This document shows, piece after piece, positions 15,490 through 24,282 of a stretch of 47,275 nucleotides of DNA. The DNA comes from DASZTV01 sp035548125 (GTDB lineage: Bacteria; Actinomycetota; Actinomycetes; JAFAQI01): the NCBI GenBank assembly GCA_035548125.1, contig DASZTV010000075.1:1-47275 (forward strand), written 5' to 3'. Under the pieces are notes generated by a model. That model had not been told where the DNA came from. It searched no databases and saw nothing but the letters and a program-made list of their open reading frames with translations. A program made the position numbers and the translations under genes. How positions within the stretch are numbered: position 1 is the first letter of the stretch; each line of letters begins with the position of its first letter.

Positions 15490-17724
15490 GTGCTGTCGGC
15501 GCTGCTGTTGGCGGGTCTGTTCGCCGCCCCGCTCGCAACGGTCGCCCTCTTCGTCGAGCCGCCGATGCGCGGTCGCGGCTTCGGCGCCTGGCCCGCCACG
15601 CGCCGCTTCGCGCTCGCTCTCATCGGCACCGCCCTCCTTGCGCTGATCGCCGCGGGGCTGCTGTCCGCAGTCGGTGCGACCACCCGCAACGAGATCGCGG
15701 GCGGCGCCGGTGTGGTCGTCGCGAGCCTGGTCTGGCTGCCGTTCACCCGTCGTTGGAGTGCCCGCGCACACCTGTGCTGGTCGGCGACGACGTACCTGTT
15801 CGTGATCTACCTCGTGTTCATGATGTGGTGGACGATCGTCAGCCGGCTCGGCACGGCCGGCACGATCGGCGGCCTGATCCTCTGGACGCTCGAGCTCGGC
15901 GCGGCGTTCCTCGGCGGCGCCTACATGTGGGAGCTGTGCGACGCGCTCGGTCGTGAGGCGTGGCTTCGCCGGGTGCGCGACGGCGTGCCGACCGCCGATC
16001 TGCCCGCCGTCGACCAGCTGCCGTTCGTCAGCCTGCAGGTCCCGGCGTACAACGAGCCGCCGGACATGGTGATCGAGACGCTGAAGTCGTTGATCGCCCT
16101 CAACTACCCGTCGTACGAGATCATCGCGATCGACGACAACACCGATGACGAGTCGCTGTGGCGGCCGGTCGAGGCGTGGTGTCACGAGCACGGCGTGAAG
16201 TTCGCGCACCTCAGCGACTGGCCCGGCTACAAGTCCGGCGCGCTCAACTACGCGCTACGCGAGATGATCGACCCGCGCACCGAGCTGATCGGCGTGATCG
16301 ACGCCGACTACCAGCTCGAGCCGGACTTCCTGCGCCGCTGCGCGCCGCTGTTCGCCGACCCGGGTGTCGGGTTCATCCAGGCCCCGCAGGACTATCGCGA
16401 CTGGGACCAGGCGCCGTTCTACCGACGCCTCTATCACTCGTACAAGTACTTCTTCGCGGTCTCGCAGCCGTCGCGCAACGAACGCGACGGCGCGATCTTC
16501 GCCGGAACGATGGGCCTGATCCGCCGCAGCGCGCTCGAGCAGGTCGACGGGTGGGACGAATGGTGCATCACTGAGGACGCCGAGCTGTCGATGCGGCTGC
16601 TGGTCGCCGGCTGGTCCGGCGTGCACGTCGACAAGTCGTTCGGCGTCGGGGTGATGCCGCTGACCTTCGAAGCGCTGAAGGGGCAGCGATTCCGCTGGTG
16701 CTTCGGCGGCATCCAGATCCTGCGGCGTCACTGGCGGATGATGCTGCCGGGGGGCGGGGGTGCCGCCAACAAGATGAGCCTCGGGCAGCGCTGGGCGTAC
16801 CTGTCCGGCGCCTTGCAGTGGTACGGCGACCTGCTCGCACTGCTGTTCTTCCTCTTCCTGCTCGTCGGCGCGGCGAACGTCGGCGAAGGCGGCGGACTGC
16901 TGTTCCGAAAGCTGACCGGGTTCCTGGTCGCGGCGATCCCGCTGCTGTTCGTGCTCGGGCTGATCCGCGCGGTCGCGCTGCTTCGCCGCGGAACCGGGGC
17001 GGGCTGGCGCGAAGCGCTGGGCGCGTTCATGATCTGGCAGTCCACGAGCCTGGTCGTGGCCCGCGCGTCCGTGCAGGCGCTGTTCGCCAAGGAAGCGGAG
17101 TTCCTCCGTACGCCAAAGACGGCGGAGGACGGGCACTGGTGGGACGCCATCCGCGGCAACCTCGGGGAGACGTTCCTCGCGATCCTCGGAATCGCCGGCA
17201 TCGTCGGAGCTCTGAGCCGCGCGAGTGGCCGCGGCGGATGGCTCACCGCCGCGCTGCTCGTGTGGCCGACCATCGCGTACGCCGCGGCGCCGGTGAACAG
17301 CCTCGCGGCGCAACGTGCGGCACTTCCTGCGGACCTGCGATCGCGTCGCCGCAGCGAGTACAAGCGGTTCGGCCCGGCGCGACGGGTCACAATGGCGGCG
17401 GGCGGCCTGATCGGCGCCGGGGCTACCGCGGCGGTCGTGGCGGCACTGCTGAGCCCGAGCAAGGTCCCGGTGCTCACGCCCCAGCTGGTCGGCCCGGCGC
17501 GCGGCCACGCCGCCGACTACGCGAAGCCGAGCCAGTCACCGAGCGCCTCCCCGAGCGCGACGCCGCCGCCGTCCGAGTCGGAGAGCCCGAGCCCCAGCCC
17601 GAGCCCGTCGACGTCGAAGTCGCAGTCGCCGACCCCGTCAAAGACGCCCTCGCTTTCCGCTACCCCCACACCGTCGGACACGCCGACACCGTCCGCCACC
17701 GAGAGCGCAGTGAGCGCCGGTTGA
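15490..17724 (+). CDS. Membrane family 2 glycosyltransferase, cellulose-synthase-like
   Basis: A processive-type polysaccharide synthase at the membrane, 744 residues. After N-terminal helices (about 1-150), the catalytic domain shows SLQVPAYNEPPDM, the first Asp in AIDDNTD, the metal-binding IDADYQ (about 269-274), the catalytic base in CITEDAE (about 360) and QRFRW (about 398-402). These are the D, DxD, TED and QxxRW set of beta-glycan synthases. Several C-terminal helices follow. The last 65 residues are a Ser/Pro/Thr-rich low-complexity tail, unusual for the family and probably external. The GTG start is supported by GGAGG at 15480-15484 with a 5-nt spacer. The sugar and polymer are unknown; no PilZ domain is seen. 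The trehalose synthase gene follows after 23 bp. Confidence 0.9.
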   Translation: MLSALLLAGLFAAPLATVALFVEPPMRGRGFGAWPATRRFALALIGTALLALIAAGLLSAVGATTRNEIAGGAGVVVASLVWLPFTRRWSARAHLCWSATTYLFVIYLVFMMWWTIVSRLGTAGTIGGLILWTLELGAAFLGGAYMWELCDALGREAWLRRVRDGVPTADLPAVDQLPFVSLQVPAYNEPPDMVIETLKSLIALNYPSYEIIAIDDNTDDESLWRPVEAWCHEHGVKFAHLSDWPGYKSGALNYALREMIDPRTELIGVIDADYQLEPDFLRRCAPLFADPGVGFIQAPQDYRDWDQAPFYRRLYHSYKYFFAVSQPSRNERDGAIFAGTMGLIRRSALEQVDGWDEWCITEDAELSMRLLVAGWSGVHVDKSFGVGVMPLTFEALKGQRFRWCFGGIQILRRHWRMMLPGGGGAANKMSLGQRWAYLSGALQWYGDLLALLFFLFLLVGAANVGEGGGLLFRKLTGFLVAAIPLLFVLGLIRAVALLRRGTGAGWREALGAFMIWQSTSLVVARASVQALFAKEAEFLRTPKTAEDGHWWDAIRGNLGETFLAILGIAGIVGALSRASGRGGWLTAALLVWPTIAYAAAPVNSLAAQRAALPADLRSRRRSEYKRFGPARRVTMAAGGLIGAGATAAVVAALLSPSKVPVLTPQLVGPARGHAADYAKPSQSPSASPSATPPPSESESPSPSPSPSTSKSQSPTPSKTPSLSATPTPSDTPTPSATESAVSAG

Positions 17725-17747
17725 CCGGTGCCAGTCCAGGAGAGCCC

Positions 17748-19160
17748 GTGCAGGAAGTCGACATAGCCGCCAGCCCGGTCGACCGCTTCGGCGGCGTCCT
17801 TCCCCGTGACGACATGACGCGGTTCACCACGGCCGCCACCGACGCCGCGGCGCGGCTGACCGGTCACCACCTCTGGCACATCAACTCGACGGCCGAAGGA
17901 GGCGGCGTCGCGGAGATGCTGCAGTCGATCCTCGGCTACCTCAAGGGCTGCGACGTACCCGTGCGCTGGCTCGTCATCAACGGCAACGAGGACTTCTTCG
18001 TCGTCACGAAGCGGTTGCACCACCTGTTGCACGGCCGGCCCGGCGACGGCGGTCCGCTCGGCGACGCGGAACGAAAGGTGTACGAGAGCGCGCTCGCCGG
18101 CGAACTGCCCGCGCTCCTCGACCTGGTCGAAGCGGGGGACGTCGCGGTCCTGCACGACCCGCAGACGCTCGGTCTCGCGCCCGCGCTGGCCGAAGCGGGA
18201 GTGGAGCTCATCTGGGCGTGCCACATCGGGGCCGACGAAGCCGACGACCACACCCGGCTCGCGTGGGAGTTCCTCGCGCCCTACACCGCACACACCCGCC
18301 GCCAGGTCTTCTCGCGGCGCCAGTACGCGTGGGAGGTTCTCGACCCGGCCGAGGTCGCCGTCATCCCGCCGTGCATCGACGCGTTCTCCGCCAAGAACGA
18401 GCCACTCGACGACGACGCGATCAGGGCGATCCTCGACGCCGCAGGCGTCATCCCGGATCCTGCGGCAACCGCCGACCCGACGTACGTCGCTCGCGACGGT
18501 CGGTCCGGCCAGGTCAGTCACCGGGCAACGATGATCGAGGAGGAGGCCACCCCCGCGGACGCCGCGGTCGTGCTGCAGGTCTCCCGCTGGGATCCGCTGA
18601 AGGACCACGTCGGCGTAATGGCCGGCTTTTGCGAGCACGGCCCGGACAGCGCGCATCTGATCCTCGCCGGGCCCGACCCGGACTCGGTGTCCGATGACCC
18701 CGAGGGCAAGGAGTCACTGGACGAGCTGACCGGTGCCTGGCGCGACCTTCCGGCGGAGCAACGGCGCCGGGTGCACATCGCGTGCCTGCCGATGGACGAC
18801 GTCGACGAGAACGCCGCAGTCGTCAACGCGTTGCAACGTCACGCAACGGTGGTCGTGCAGAAGAGCCTCGCGGAGGGGTTCGGCCTCACCGTTGCCGAGG
18901 CGATGTGGAAGGCGCGGCCCGTGGTGGGTAGCCGGGTCGGTGGAATCCAGGACCAGATCGAGGACGACGTGTCCGGCGTGCTCGTCGATCCGACCGACCT
19001 CGCGATGTTCGGCAAGGCGGTGGCGGAGCTGCTCGACGATCCCGACCGCGCGTCGGAGATGGGACGTCGTGCCCACGACCGGGCCTGCCGACGCTATCTG
19101 GCGCCGTGCCACCTCACGCACTACCTCGAGCTGATCACCGGTCCCGGCACCGGCGGCTAA
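17748..19160 (+). CDS. Trehalose synthase-like GT4 glycosyltransferase (TreT type)
   Basis: The 470-residue protein has the family 4 (GT-B) retaining fold and best fits TreT, which makes trehalose from a nucleotide-activated glucose and glucose. N-terminal HLWHINSTAEGGGVAEML, then VAVLHDPQTLGL and LIWACHIGADE, are the TreT/trehalose-phosphorylase pattern. C-terminal LQVSRWDPLKDHVGVM and EGFGLTVAEAMWKARPVVGS give the donor-sugar-binding site. The GTG at 17748 follows CCAGGAG with normal spacing; a TTG overlapping the preceding stop is less likely. The segment at about residues 229-262 (VIPDPAATADPT ...) looks like a lineage insertion. Cotranscription with the upstream glycosyltransferase and downstream Nudix gene is likely. 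Confidence 0.85.
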   Translation: MQEVDIAASPVDRFGGVLPRDDMTRFTTAATDAAARLTGHHLWHINSTAEGGGVAEMLQSILGYLKGCDVPVRWLVINGNEDFFVVTKRLHHLLHGRPGDGGPLGDAERKVYESALAGELPALLDLVEAGDVAVLHDPQTLGLAPALAEAGVELIWACHIGADEADDHTRLAWEFLAPYTAHTRRQVFSRRQYAWEVLDPAEVAVIPPCIDAFSAKNEPLDDDAIRAILDAAGVIPDPAATADPTYVARDGRSGQVSHRATMIEEEATPADAAVVLQVSRWDPLKDHVGVMAGFCEHGPDSAHLILAGPDPDSVSDDPEGKESLDELTGAWRDLPAEQRRRVHIACLPMDDVDENAAVVNALQRHATVVVQKSLAEGFGLTVAEAMWKARPVVGSRVGGIQDQIEDDVSGVLVDPTDLAMFGKAVAELLDDPDRASEMGRRAHDRACRRYLAPCHLTHYLELITGPGTGG

Positions 19161-19171
19161 CCTGCGGCAGC

Positions 19172-19639
19172 GTGCCCGTCCGCAGCGCCGGCCTGCTGCT
19201 GTACCGGCTCGCCTCCGGCGAGCCGGAGGTCCTGATCGTGCACATGGGCGGTCCGTACTGGTTGGGCAAGGACGCCCGGGCGTGGTCGATTCCGAAGGGC
19301 GAGTACGCCGATGGTGAAGACCCGCTCGCGGTCGCGAAGCGGGAGTTCGCAGAGGAGCTCGGCAGCCCACCGCCGGACGGCGTGCTGGTCGACCTCGGCG
19401 AGATTCGCCAGCCGAGCGGCAAGCGCATCACCGCCTGGGCGCTCGAGGCCGACTTCGACGCGACCAGCTGCGTGAGCAACACCTTCGCCGTCGAGTGGCC
19501 GAAAGGCTCCGGCAAGCTGCAGGAGTTCCCCGAGGTCGACCGCGCGGAGTGGTTCGACCTGCCCACCGCGCGCGAGAAGCTGGTCAAGGGACAGATGGGC
19601 TTCCTCGACCAGCTCCTCGCCCGCGTCACTACGCCGTGA
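19172..19639 (+). CDS. Nudix hydrolase
   Basis: A 155-residue pyrophosphohydrolase acting on a nucleoside-diphosphate-X compound. The Nudix box GX5EX7REUXEEXGU is complete, from Gly43 to Gly64, with the metal-binding REFAEELG at 57-64. The GTG at 19172 lies 11 bp after the trehalose synthase stop. The protein resembles stand-alone predicted NTP pyrophosphohydrolases that begin SAGLLLYR and contain WSIPKGE. It may handle sugar nucleotides in this operon or be a general housecleaning enzyme. Its 3' end overlaps that of the facing ABC permease gene by 11 bp. Confidence 0.92.
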   Translation: MPVRSAGLLLYRLASGEPEVLIVHMGGPYWLGKDARAWSIPKGEYADGEDPLAVAKREFAEELGSPPPDGVLVDLGEIRQPSGKRITAWALEADFDATSCVSNTFAVEWPKGSGKLQEFPEVDRAEWFDLPTAREKLVKGQMGFLDQLLARVTTP

Positions 19640-20426
19640 CGTCCCGGCGGCTCAACCCGAGCATCGCGACGACGAGGGCGAGTGCCGCGTAGCCGAGCGA
19701 CGCGAGAACGGCGGAGACGTACGGAGCATCGGACACTCCACCTACCGCAACCGTTGCGAACAGCAGACCGGGAAAGACCTGCGTCGCGGTCGGCCACGAG
19801 CCCTGGATGATGTGCTCCAGCGGGAACGTCCACACGATCGCCATCGCCAAGGCCGGCACGGTCGACCGGACCAGAACCGCGATGGCGGTACCGAGCAGCC
19901 CGAAGAACGCCGCGCCCAGCACGGCGTTGACGTAGTTGGCGAGCGCCGCGGCGACACCACTCCCGCTGACCCACGCGGACGTGTCGACGCCCCGGATCGG
20001 CGCCATGACGAACGCGGTCGCGATCCCGACGACGAGCGCCGCCGCAAACGCGACGACGAGCGCGGAGCCGATTGCCAGCAACCGACCGGCGAGCCACGCG
20101 CGCCGGTTGGGTTGGGCGAGAAACGCCGCCCGCAACGTGCCGAGGCTGTACTCCCCCGTCGTGTTGGCGATGGTCACGATCAGTACGACGAGACCGAACA
20201 GGCTCATGCCGAGCGAGTAGCCCTGAGTCATGCCGCTTGCATGGCTGAGCGAGGACAGTCGCTGCACGAAGTTCGGACCGTCCGCCGCATAGGACGGCGA
20301 GGTCTTCGCCAGCGCAAACGTGAGAGCAGTGGTCAGCACCGCCGCGACCGCCGGCAACGACGCCGCGATCATCACCGAGCGGCGGCGCAGCTTGAGCAGC
20401 TCCGCCTGGTATGCGCGTCGCATCAT
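19629..20426 (-). CDS. ABC-2 type transporter permease
   Basis: A 265-residue integral membrane protein with about six helices, the usual form for ABC-2 exporters of drugs, peptides or lipids. The N-terminal MMRRAYQAELLKLRRRSVM and the helix-rich body fit the family; there is no catalytic motif to see. Its ATG overlaps the stop of the ATPase gene as ATGA, so the two form one exporter. It is the last gene of a four-gene minus-strand set with a histidine kinase and response regulator, the arrangement of antibiotic-sensing exporters (family knowledge). Substrate unknown. Confidence 0.88.
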   Translation of the reverse strand: MMRRAYQAELLKLRRRSVMIAASLPAVAAVLTTALTFALAKTSPSYAADGPNFVQRLSSLSHASGMTQGYSLGMSLFGLVVLIVTIANTTGEYSLGTLRAAFLAQPNRRAWLAGRLLAIGSALVVAFAAALVVGIATAFVMAPIRGVDTSAWVSGSGVAAALANYVNAVLGAAFFGLLGTAIAVLVRSTVPALAMAIVWTFPLEHIIQGSWPTATQVFPGLLFATVAVGGVSDAPYVSAVLASLGYAALALVVAMLGLSRRDVTA

Positions 20427-21391
20427 GACTCCTTCGTGGTGACGAGTGACTCGTAGCGGTCTTCCAAGCTCGCCCGAACCGGCGCGATCTCGACGAGGGC
20501 GATGCCGGTAGCAACGGCTGCTCGGTTGAGGTCCGCGATGGCGGAGTCGTCGATCACGCCGGTCAGGCGCAGCCGAGCACCGTCGGGCTTCGCCTCGAAG
20601 CCCGCTCCACTGGCAACGGCAGCAAGCGCGGCGATGTCCGCTTCGCGCTCGGGCCGCACCAGCACCGCCTCGCGTCCGGTACTGAGCAGATCCGCTGCGG
20701 GGCCCTGGTAGACGCGGCGCCCGTGGTCGAGTGCGACGATCCAGTCACAGACCTGCTCGAGTTCGGCGAGCAGGTGCGATGACACCAGCAACGTCGGTCC
20801 CGACGCGGCCAGCGATCGAAGCAGCTCGCGCATGTCACGGATTCCCAGCGGGTCGAGGCCGTTGGTCGGCTCGTCGAGCACGAGCAGCGCGGGGTCCCCG
20901 AGGAGGGCTGCCGCGATGCCGAGGCGCTGCTTCATCCCGAGCGAGTACGCGCGGTACGGGTCGTCGGCACGATCCGCGAGGCCGACCCGCTCGAGCACGG
21001 CCTCGACGCGCGTGCGCGGGTGCGCTCCCAGGGCCGCCAGCACCTCCAGGTTGCGACGACCGGTCAGTGCCGGATGGAAGGCCGGGCTCTCGATGAGCGC
21101 CCCGACCCGAGCCAGGTAGCGCCGGGGGTCGGCGAGTGAGCAGCCCAGCACCGCGCCGGTGCCGGCAGTGGGCCGGATCAGGCCGAGCAGCATCCGTAGC
21201 GTCGTCGTCTTCCCGGCTCCGTTCGGTCCGATGAAGCCGGCGACGACACCGGTCGGCACCGCCATGTCGAGGGCGCGGACCGCATCACGGCGTCCGAAGC
21301 GTTTCGAGAGGCCCTGCACCTCGATCGCGAGGTCACCGGAGAGCTCCTGACGCGGTAGCGGAGCGTGGGCTGTTGCAGCGGTTCTGGTCAT
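20423..21391 (-). CDS. ABC-2 exporter ATP-binding protein
   Basis: A 322-residue ATPase driving the permease encoded next to it. Walker A is GPNGAGKTTTLRMLLG, the signature is YSLGMKQRLGIA, Walker B LLVLDEPTNGLDP, and the H-loop VSSHLLAELEQV. A C-terminal domain of about 90 residues follows, common in CcmA/DrrA/BcrA-type drug exporters. The start at 21391 has only a weak ribosome site. The 84-bp gap before it contains a 20-bp palindrome, so the ABC genes may have their own promoter in addition to readthrough from the regulator genes. Confidence 0.93.
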   Translation of the reverse strand: MTRTAATAHAPLPRQELSGDLAIEVQGLSKRFGRRDAVRALDMAVPTGVVAGFIGPNGAGKTTTLRMLLGLIRPTAGTGAVLGCSLADPRRYLARVGALIESPAFHPALTGRRNLEVLAALGAHPRTRVEAVLERVGLADRADDPYRAYSLGMKQRLGIAAALLGDPALLVLDEPTNGLDPLGIRDMRELLRSLAASGPTLLVSSHLLAELEQVCDWIVALDHGRRVYQGPAADLLSTGREAVLVRPEREADIAALAAVASGAGFEAKPDGARLRLTGVIDDSAIADLNRAAVATGIALVEIAPVRASLEDRYESLVTTKES

Positions 21392-21447
21392 GGATCCCAG
21401 ACTCGCCGAGGTAGCCGCTCGCGTCGTCCGCGTGACGTCGACTCCGC

Positions 21448-21467
21448 CGTACGCAATCCTGCGTACG
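21448..21467 (-). promoter_or_regulatory. 8-4-8 palindrome before the ABC exporter genes
   Basis: CGTACGCA and TGCGTACG form a perfect inverted repeat with a 4-bp centre. It lies 57-76 bp upstream of the ATPase start and just after the response-regulator stop, the place expected for binding of a LuxR/NarL-type activator to the exporter promoter. Binding by the adjacent response regulator is inference. Confidence 0.6.
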
Positions 21468-21475
21468 CCCGCTCG

Positions 21476-22129
21476 TCACTCGGGGGTGACCAACCCCGCT
21501 TGGTGCGCCAGGACCACGAGCTGTGCCCGGTCGCGCGCTGCCAGCTTCAGCATCACCCGGCTGACGTGAGTACGTGCGGTCGCCGGGCTGATGTACAGGC
21601 GTCCGGCGATCTCGTCGTTCGACAGTCCGCGGCCGACCAGCGCCATGACCTCGCGTTCCCTGGCGGTCAGCTCACCGAGGTCCGGGCCGGGGGCGCTCGG
21701 CGCGCGGGCCGCGAAGGCGCCGATGAGTCTTCGCGTCACTGACGGCGACAGCAACGAGTCGCCGGCGGCGACGACCCGCACGGCTCGCAGCAGCTCGGCA
21801 GGCTCGGCATCCTTGACGAGGAACCCGCTCGCGCCGGAGCGCAACGCCTCGAAGACGTACTCATCCATCTCGAACGTCGTCACCATCACGACGCGGGTGT
21901 CTGACAGGCCCGGGTCCGCGGCAACCTCGCGCAGCACCTCGAGACCGTCGGGCGCCGGCATCCGGATGTCGAGCATCGCGACGTCAGGCTTGGTACGCCG
22001 GATGACGTCGAGAGCCTCTCGGCCGTTCTCGGCTTCGCCGACGACCTCGAGGTCGTCCTCGTTCTCGATGAGAACCCGCAGCCCGACCCGGACCATCGGC
22101 TGATCGTCCGCGAGCACGACGCGGATCAC
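21476..22129 (-). CDS. NarL/LuxR-family two-component response regulator
   Basis: A 217-residue DNA-binding regulator. The receiver domain has the acidic pair Asp8-Asp9, the phosphoacceptor Asp54 in MLDIRMP and Lys106 in FLVKDA. The C-terminal LuxR helix-turn-helix (about 150-212) reads LTAREREVMALVGRGLSNDE and TARTHVSRVM. The GTG at 22129 overlaps the kinase stop as GTGA; longer frames lie inside the kinase gene. It should be phosphorylated by the kinase encoded just upstream and probably controls the ABC exporter genes. Confidence 0.95.
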   Translation of the reverse strand: MIRVVLADDQPMVRVGLRVLIENEDDLEVVGEAENGREALDVIRRTKPDVAMLDIRMPAPDGLEVLREVAADPGLSDTRVVMVTTFEMDEYVFEALRSGASGFLVKDAEPAELLRAVRVVAAGDSLLSPSVTRRLIGAFAARAPSAPGPDLGELTAREREVMALVGRGLSNDEIAGRLYISPATARTHVSRVMLKLAARDRAQLVVLAHQAGLVTPE

Positions 22130-23289
22130 CGCAACTCCGGGTTCGTTCCTCGTTCGAACGGCAGCCAGGCCTCGACCCGCCAACCGCCACCCGGCGCGAG
22201 CCCGGCCCGGCACCATCCGCCGACCTCCGCCGCCCGCTCCCTCAGCCCGACGAGTCCGTGACCGTCGGCGGTCGTTGCCGTTCCCGCGAGCTGCCCGTCG
22301 TCGTCGACGACGATCTGCACGGCCTGCGGAGCGTGCCGCACGATGACCTCGGCACGCGACGCCCCCGAGTGCCGCAACGAGTTGGTCAGGGCTTCCTGCA
22401 CGATCCGGAACGCGACTTGGTCGACCTCCTGGGGAAGGCCGCTCGGGCCGTCGCCGTCGTCGACCCTGACGTCGACGGGAAGCCCGCACAGCCGCACCTC
22501 CGTCACCAGGCCGGGGAGGCGGCCAAGTCCCGAGACCGGTGCTCGCGGGACCGCCTCGTCGCGGGCGAGCGCAAGCGTCGTTCGCAGCTCGTCGAGGGCT
22601 TCGGTGCTCGCCCGACGGATCATCTCGAGCGCGGCACGCGCCGCTTCCGGCTCGCGGTCCAGCAGGTGGAGCGCGACCCCCGACTGCAACGAGATCACCG
22701 ACAGGCCGTGCCCTACGACGTCGTGCACCTCGCGGGCGAGCCGCAGCCGCTCCTCGTCGACCTCGCGAAGCTTCGCCTCGGACTGCGCTGCGTGACGAGC
22801 TTCCCGCGCGGCCGCGAACAGCACGCCGACAACCGTGGGGACCACTGGCCAGGCGAGCTGCGCGAGATCAGCGAGCAGACCGGAAGCCGACCTGTCGTCG
22901 TTGCCGATCAGGTTGCCGACCACCATCGCGACACCGGACAGGGCGCCCACGACCACCGCGAGGTTGCGGCGGATGCGTACCGCGGCAACGAACGCGGCGA
23001 CCGCCACGGCGACTTCGATCGGACCGTAGGTATAGCCGCGGCCGAAGTACGCCGCCGCGATCGCCGTCTCGATGACGAACAGCAGCAGCGGCAGGTGGCG
23101 GCGCAGCACGAAGGCCGCCCCGGCCCCGGCGAGGATCGCGTAGCCGAAGGAATCGAGCGGGGTGCGGTGCTGCGAGAGGTGGTTCTCGGCGCCGTGCGAC
23201 CCGCCGATCAGAATGCCGACCGCAACGACTGCCGGAAGCACGTCGGCCGTGAGCACTCGGCCGGCTGCCAGAACCCGCTCGTACCTCAC
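22126..23289 (-). CDS. Sensor histidine kinase (HisKA_3/DesK-NarL type)
   Basis: A 387-residue membrane kinase with five or so N-terminal helices (about 12-160) and no large extracytoplasmic sensor, then a dimerisation domain with the phospho-accepting His189 in REVHDVVGHGLS. The ATP-binding domain follows, with QEALTNSLRHSGA (N box) and GHGLVGLRERAAEVGG (G2 region). Sensors of this shape usually detect membrane stress or intramembrane ligands. The GTG at 23289 is used. The gene is divergent from tesB with 77 bp between starts. Confidence 0.93.
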   Translation of the reverse strand: MRYERVLAAGRVLTADVLPAVVAVGILIGGSHGAENHLSQHRTPLDSFGYAILAGAGAAFVLRRHLPLLLFVIETAIAAAYFGRGYTYGPIEVAVAVAAFVAAVRIRRNLAVVVGALSGVAMVVGNLIGNDDRSASGLLADLAQLAWPVVPTVVGVLFAAAREARHAAQSEAKLREVDEERLRLAREVHDVVGHGLSVISLQSGVALHLLDREPEAARAALEMIRRASTEALDELRTTLALARDEAVPRAPVSGLGRLPGLVTEVRLCGLPVDVRVDDGDGPSGLPQEVDQVAFRIVQEALTNSLRHSGASRAEVIVRHAPQAVQIVVDDDGQLAGTATTADGHGLVGLRERAAEVGGWCRAGLAPGGGWRVEAWLPFERGTNPELR

Positions 23290-23366
23290 GAACTCGACGC
23301 TAACCAGAGCGCCGGGACGCGCGCGTCCGCTCGGCTACGTATTTCTGCTGGGGCGCATCCGCCAAG

Positions 23367-24230
23367 ATGGGACCCGTGGCAGAGGTCAGTCCCGGTGGGG
23401 AAAAGGCGCTCGGGCGGTTCCTCGAGATGCTCGAGCTCGAGCAGCTGGACCGCGACCTGTTTCGTGGCTGGAACCCGCCGCGGGGCAACAAGGGGCCTCG
23501 GCCGACGCTGTTCGGCGGCCAGGTCGCGGCGCACTGCCTGCGCGCGGCGAGCCTGACCGTGGACCCGCTGCACTATCCGCATTCGCTGCACGGCTACTTC
23601 CTGCGTCCCGGCAAGGACGACGCCCACACGGTGTTGCGGGTGGACCGGATCCGGGACGGTAGATCGTTCACCACGCGGACCGTCGTCGCGCAGCAGGACG
23701 GCGAGGCGATCTTCACCCTCACGGCGTCGTTTCATCGCGAGGAGCCGGGCGGTGAGTTCTCGACCCCGATCGCGGCCGACATCGCATCGGCCGAGGAGCT
23801 GCTCGCCAGCCAGGGTGAGGCGCAGCACTCGTGGGAGACCGACGCGCCGTTCCAGCGGGTCGAGATCCCCGAGTTCTCACACATGGCGAACAGCGACCGG
23901 CCGCGCCGCGTCATGTGGTTGCGGCCGCGCGCACCCATCCCGTCGGACGATCCGCACCTGCATGCCGCGGTGCTGACGTACATCTCGGACATGGGGGTCG
24001 TCGGTGCGGTGCGCAGCGCGCTCGGTCGCTGGGACGCGCACGGCATGGGCGCCAGCCTGGACCACTCGCTGTGGTTTCACCGCCGGATCCGCGCCGACCA
24101 GTGGCTGCTGTTCGACGTGTGGTCGCGGTCCAACTCGGGCTCGCGTGGTCTCGGCGTAGGGACGTTGCACACGGCAACCGGGGTGCACGCGATGACGATC
24201 GGGCAGGAGGCCCTGGTCCGCCTCGACTGA
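23367..24230 (+). CDS. tesB: Acyl-CoA thioesterase II (TesB family)
   Basis: A 287-residue double-hotdog hydrolase of acyl-CoA esters. The sequence shows the first hotdog (LFGGQVAAHCLRAAS, then SLHGYFLRPG) and the second (AAVLTYISDMGVV, LDHSLWFHR and DQWLLFDVWS), typical of TesB. TesB enzymes use an Asp, a Thr/Ser and a Gln as catalytic triad; candidates are the Asp of YISDMG and the Gln of the C-terminal TIGQEALVR. The ATG at 23367 is used; a GTG nine bases later is possible. It stands alone on the plus strand and may recover CoA during breakdown of unusual acids. Confidence 0.93.
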   Translation: MGPVAEVSPGGEKALGRFLEMLELEQLDRDLFRGWNPPRGNKGPRPTLFGGQVAAHCLRAASLTVDPLHYPHSLHGYFLRPGKDDAHTVLRVDRIRDGRSFTTRTVVAQQDGEAIFTLTASFHREEPGGEFSTPIAADIASAEELLASQGEAQHSWETDAPFQRVEIPEFSHMANSDRPRRVMWLRPRAPIPSDDPHLHAAVLTYISDMGVVGAVRSALGRWDAHGMGASLDHSLWFHRRIRADQWLLFDVWSRSNSGSRGLGVGTLHTATGVHAMTIGQEALVRLD

Positions 24231-24282
24231 GCAACGCCATTGCCATCTCGCCGTGCTAGAACACCGCCAGGCGGCAATCGGG

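Noticed and set aside
23316..23329. 14-bp palindrome GGACGCGCGCGTCC in the kinase-tesB promoter gap
   Set aside because: A run of CG dinucleotides makes such a palindrome likely by chance in this composition; no second copy is seen.
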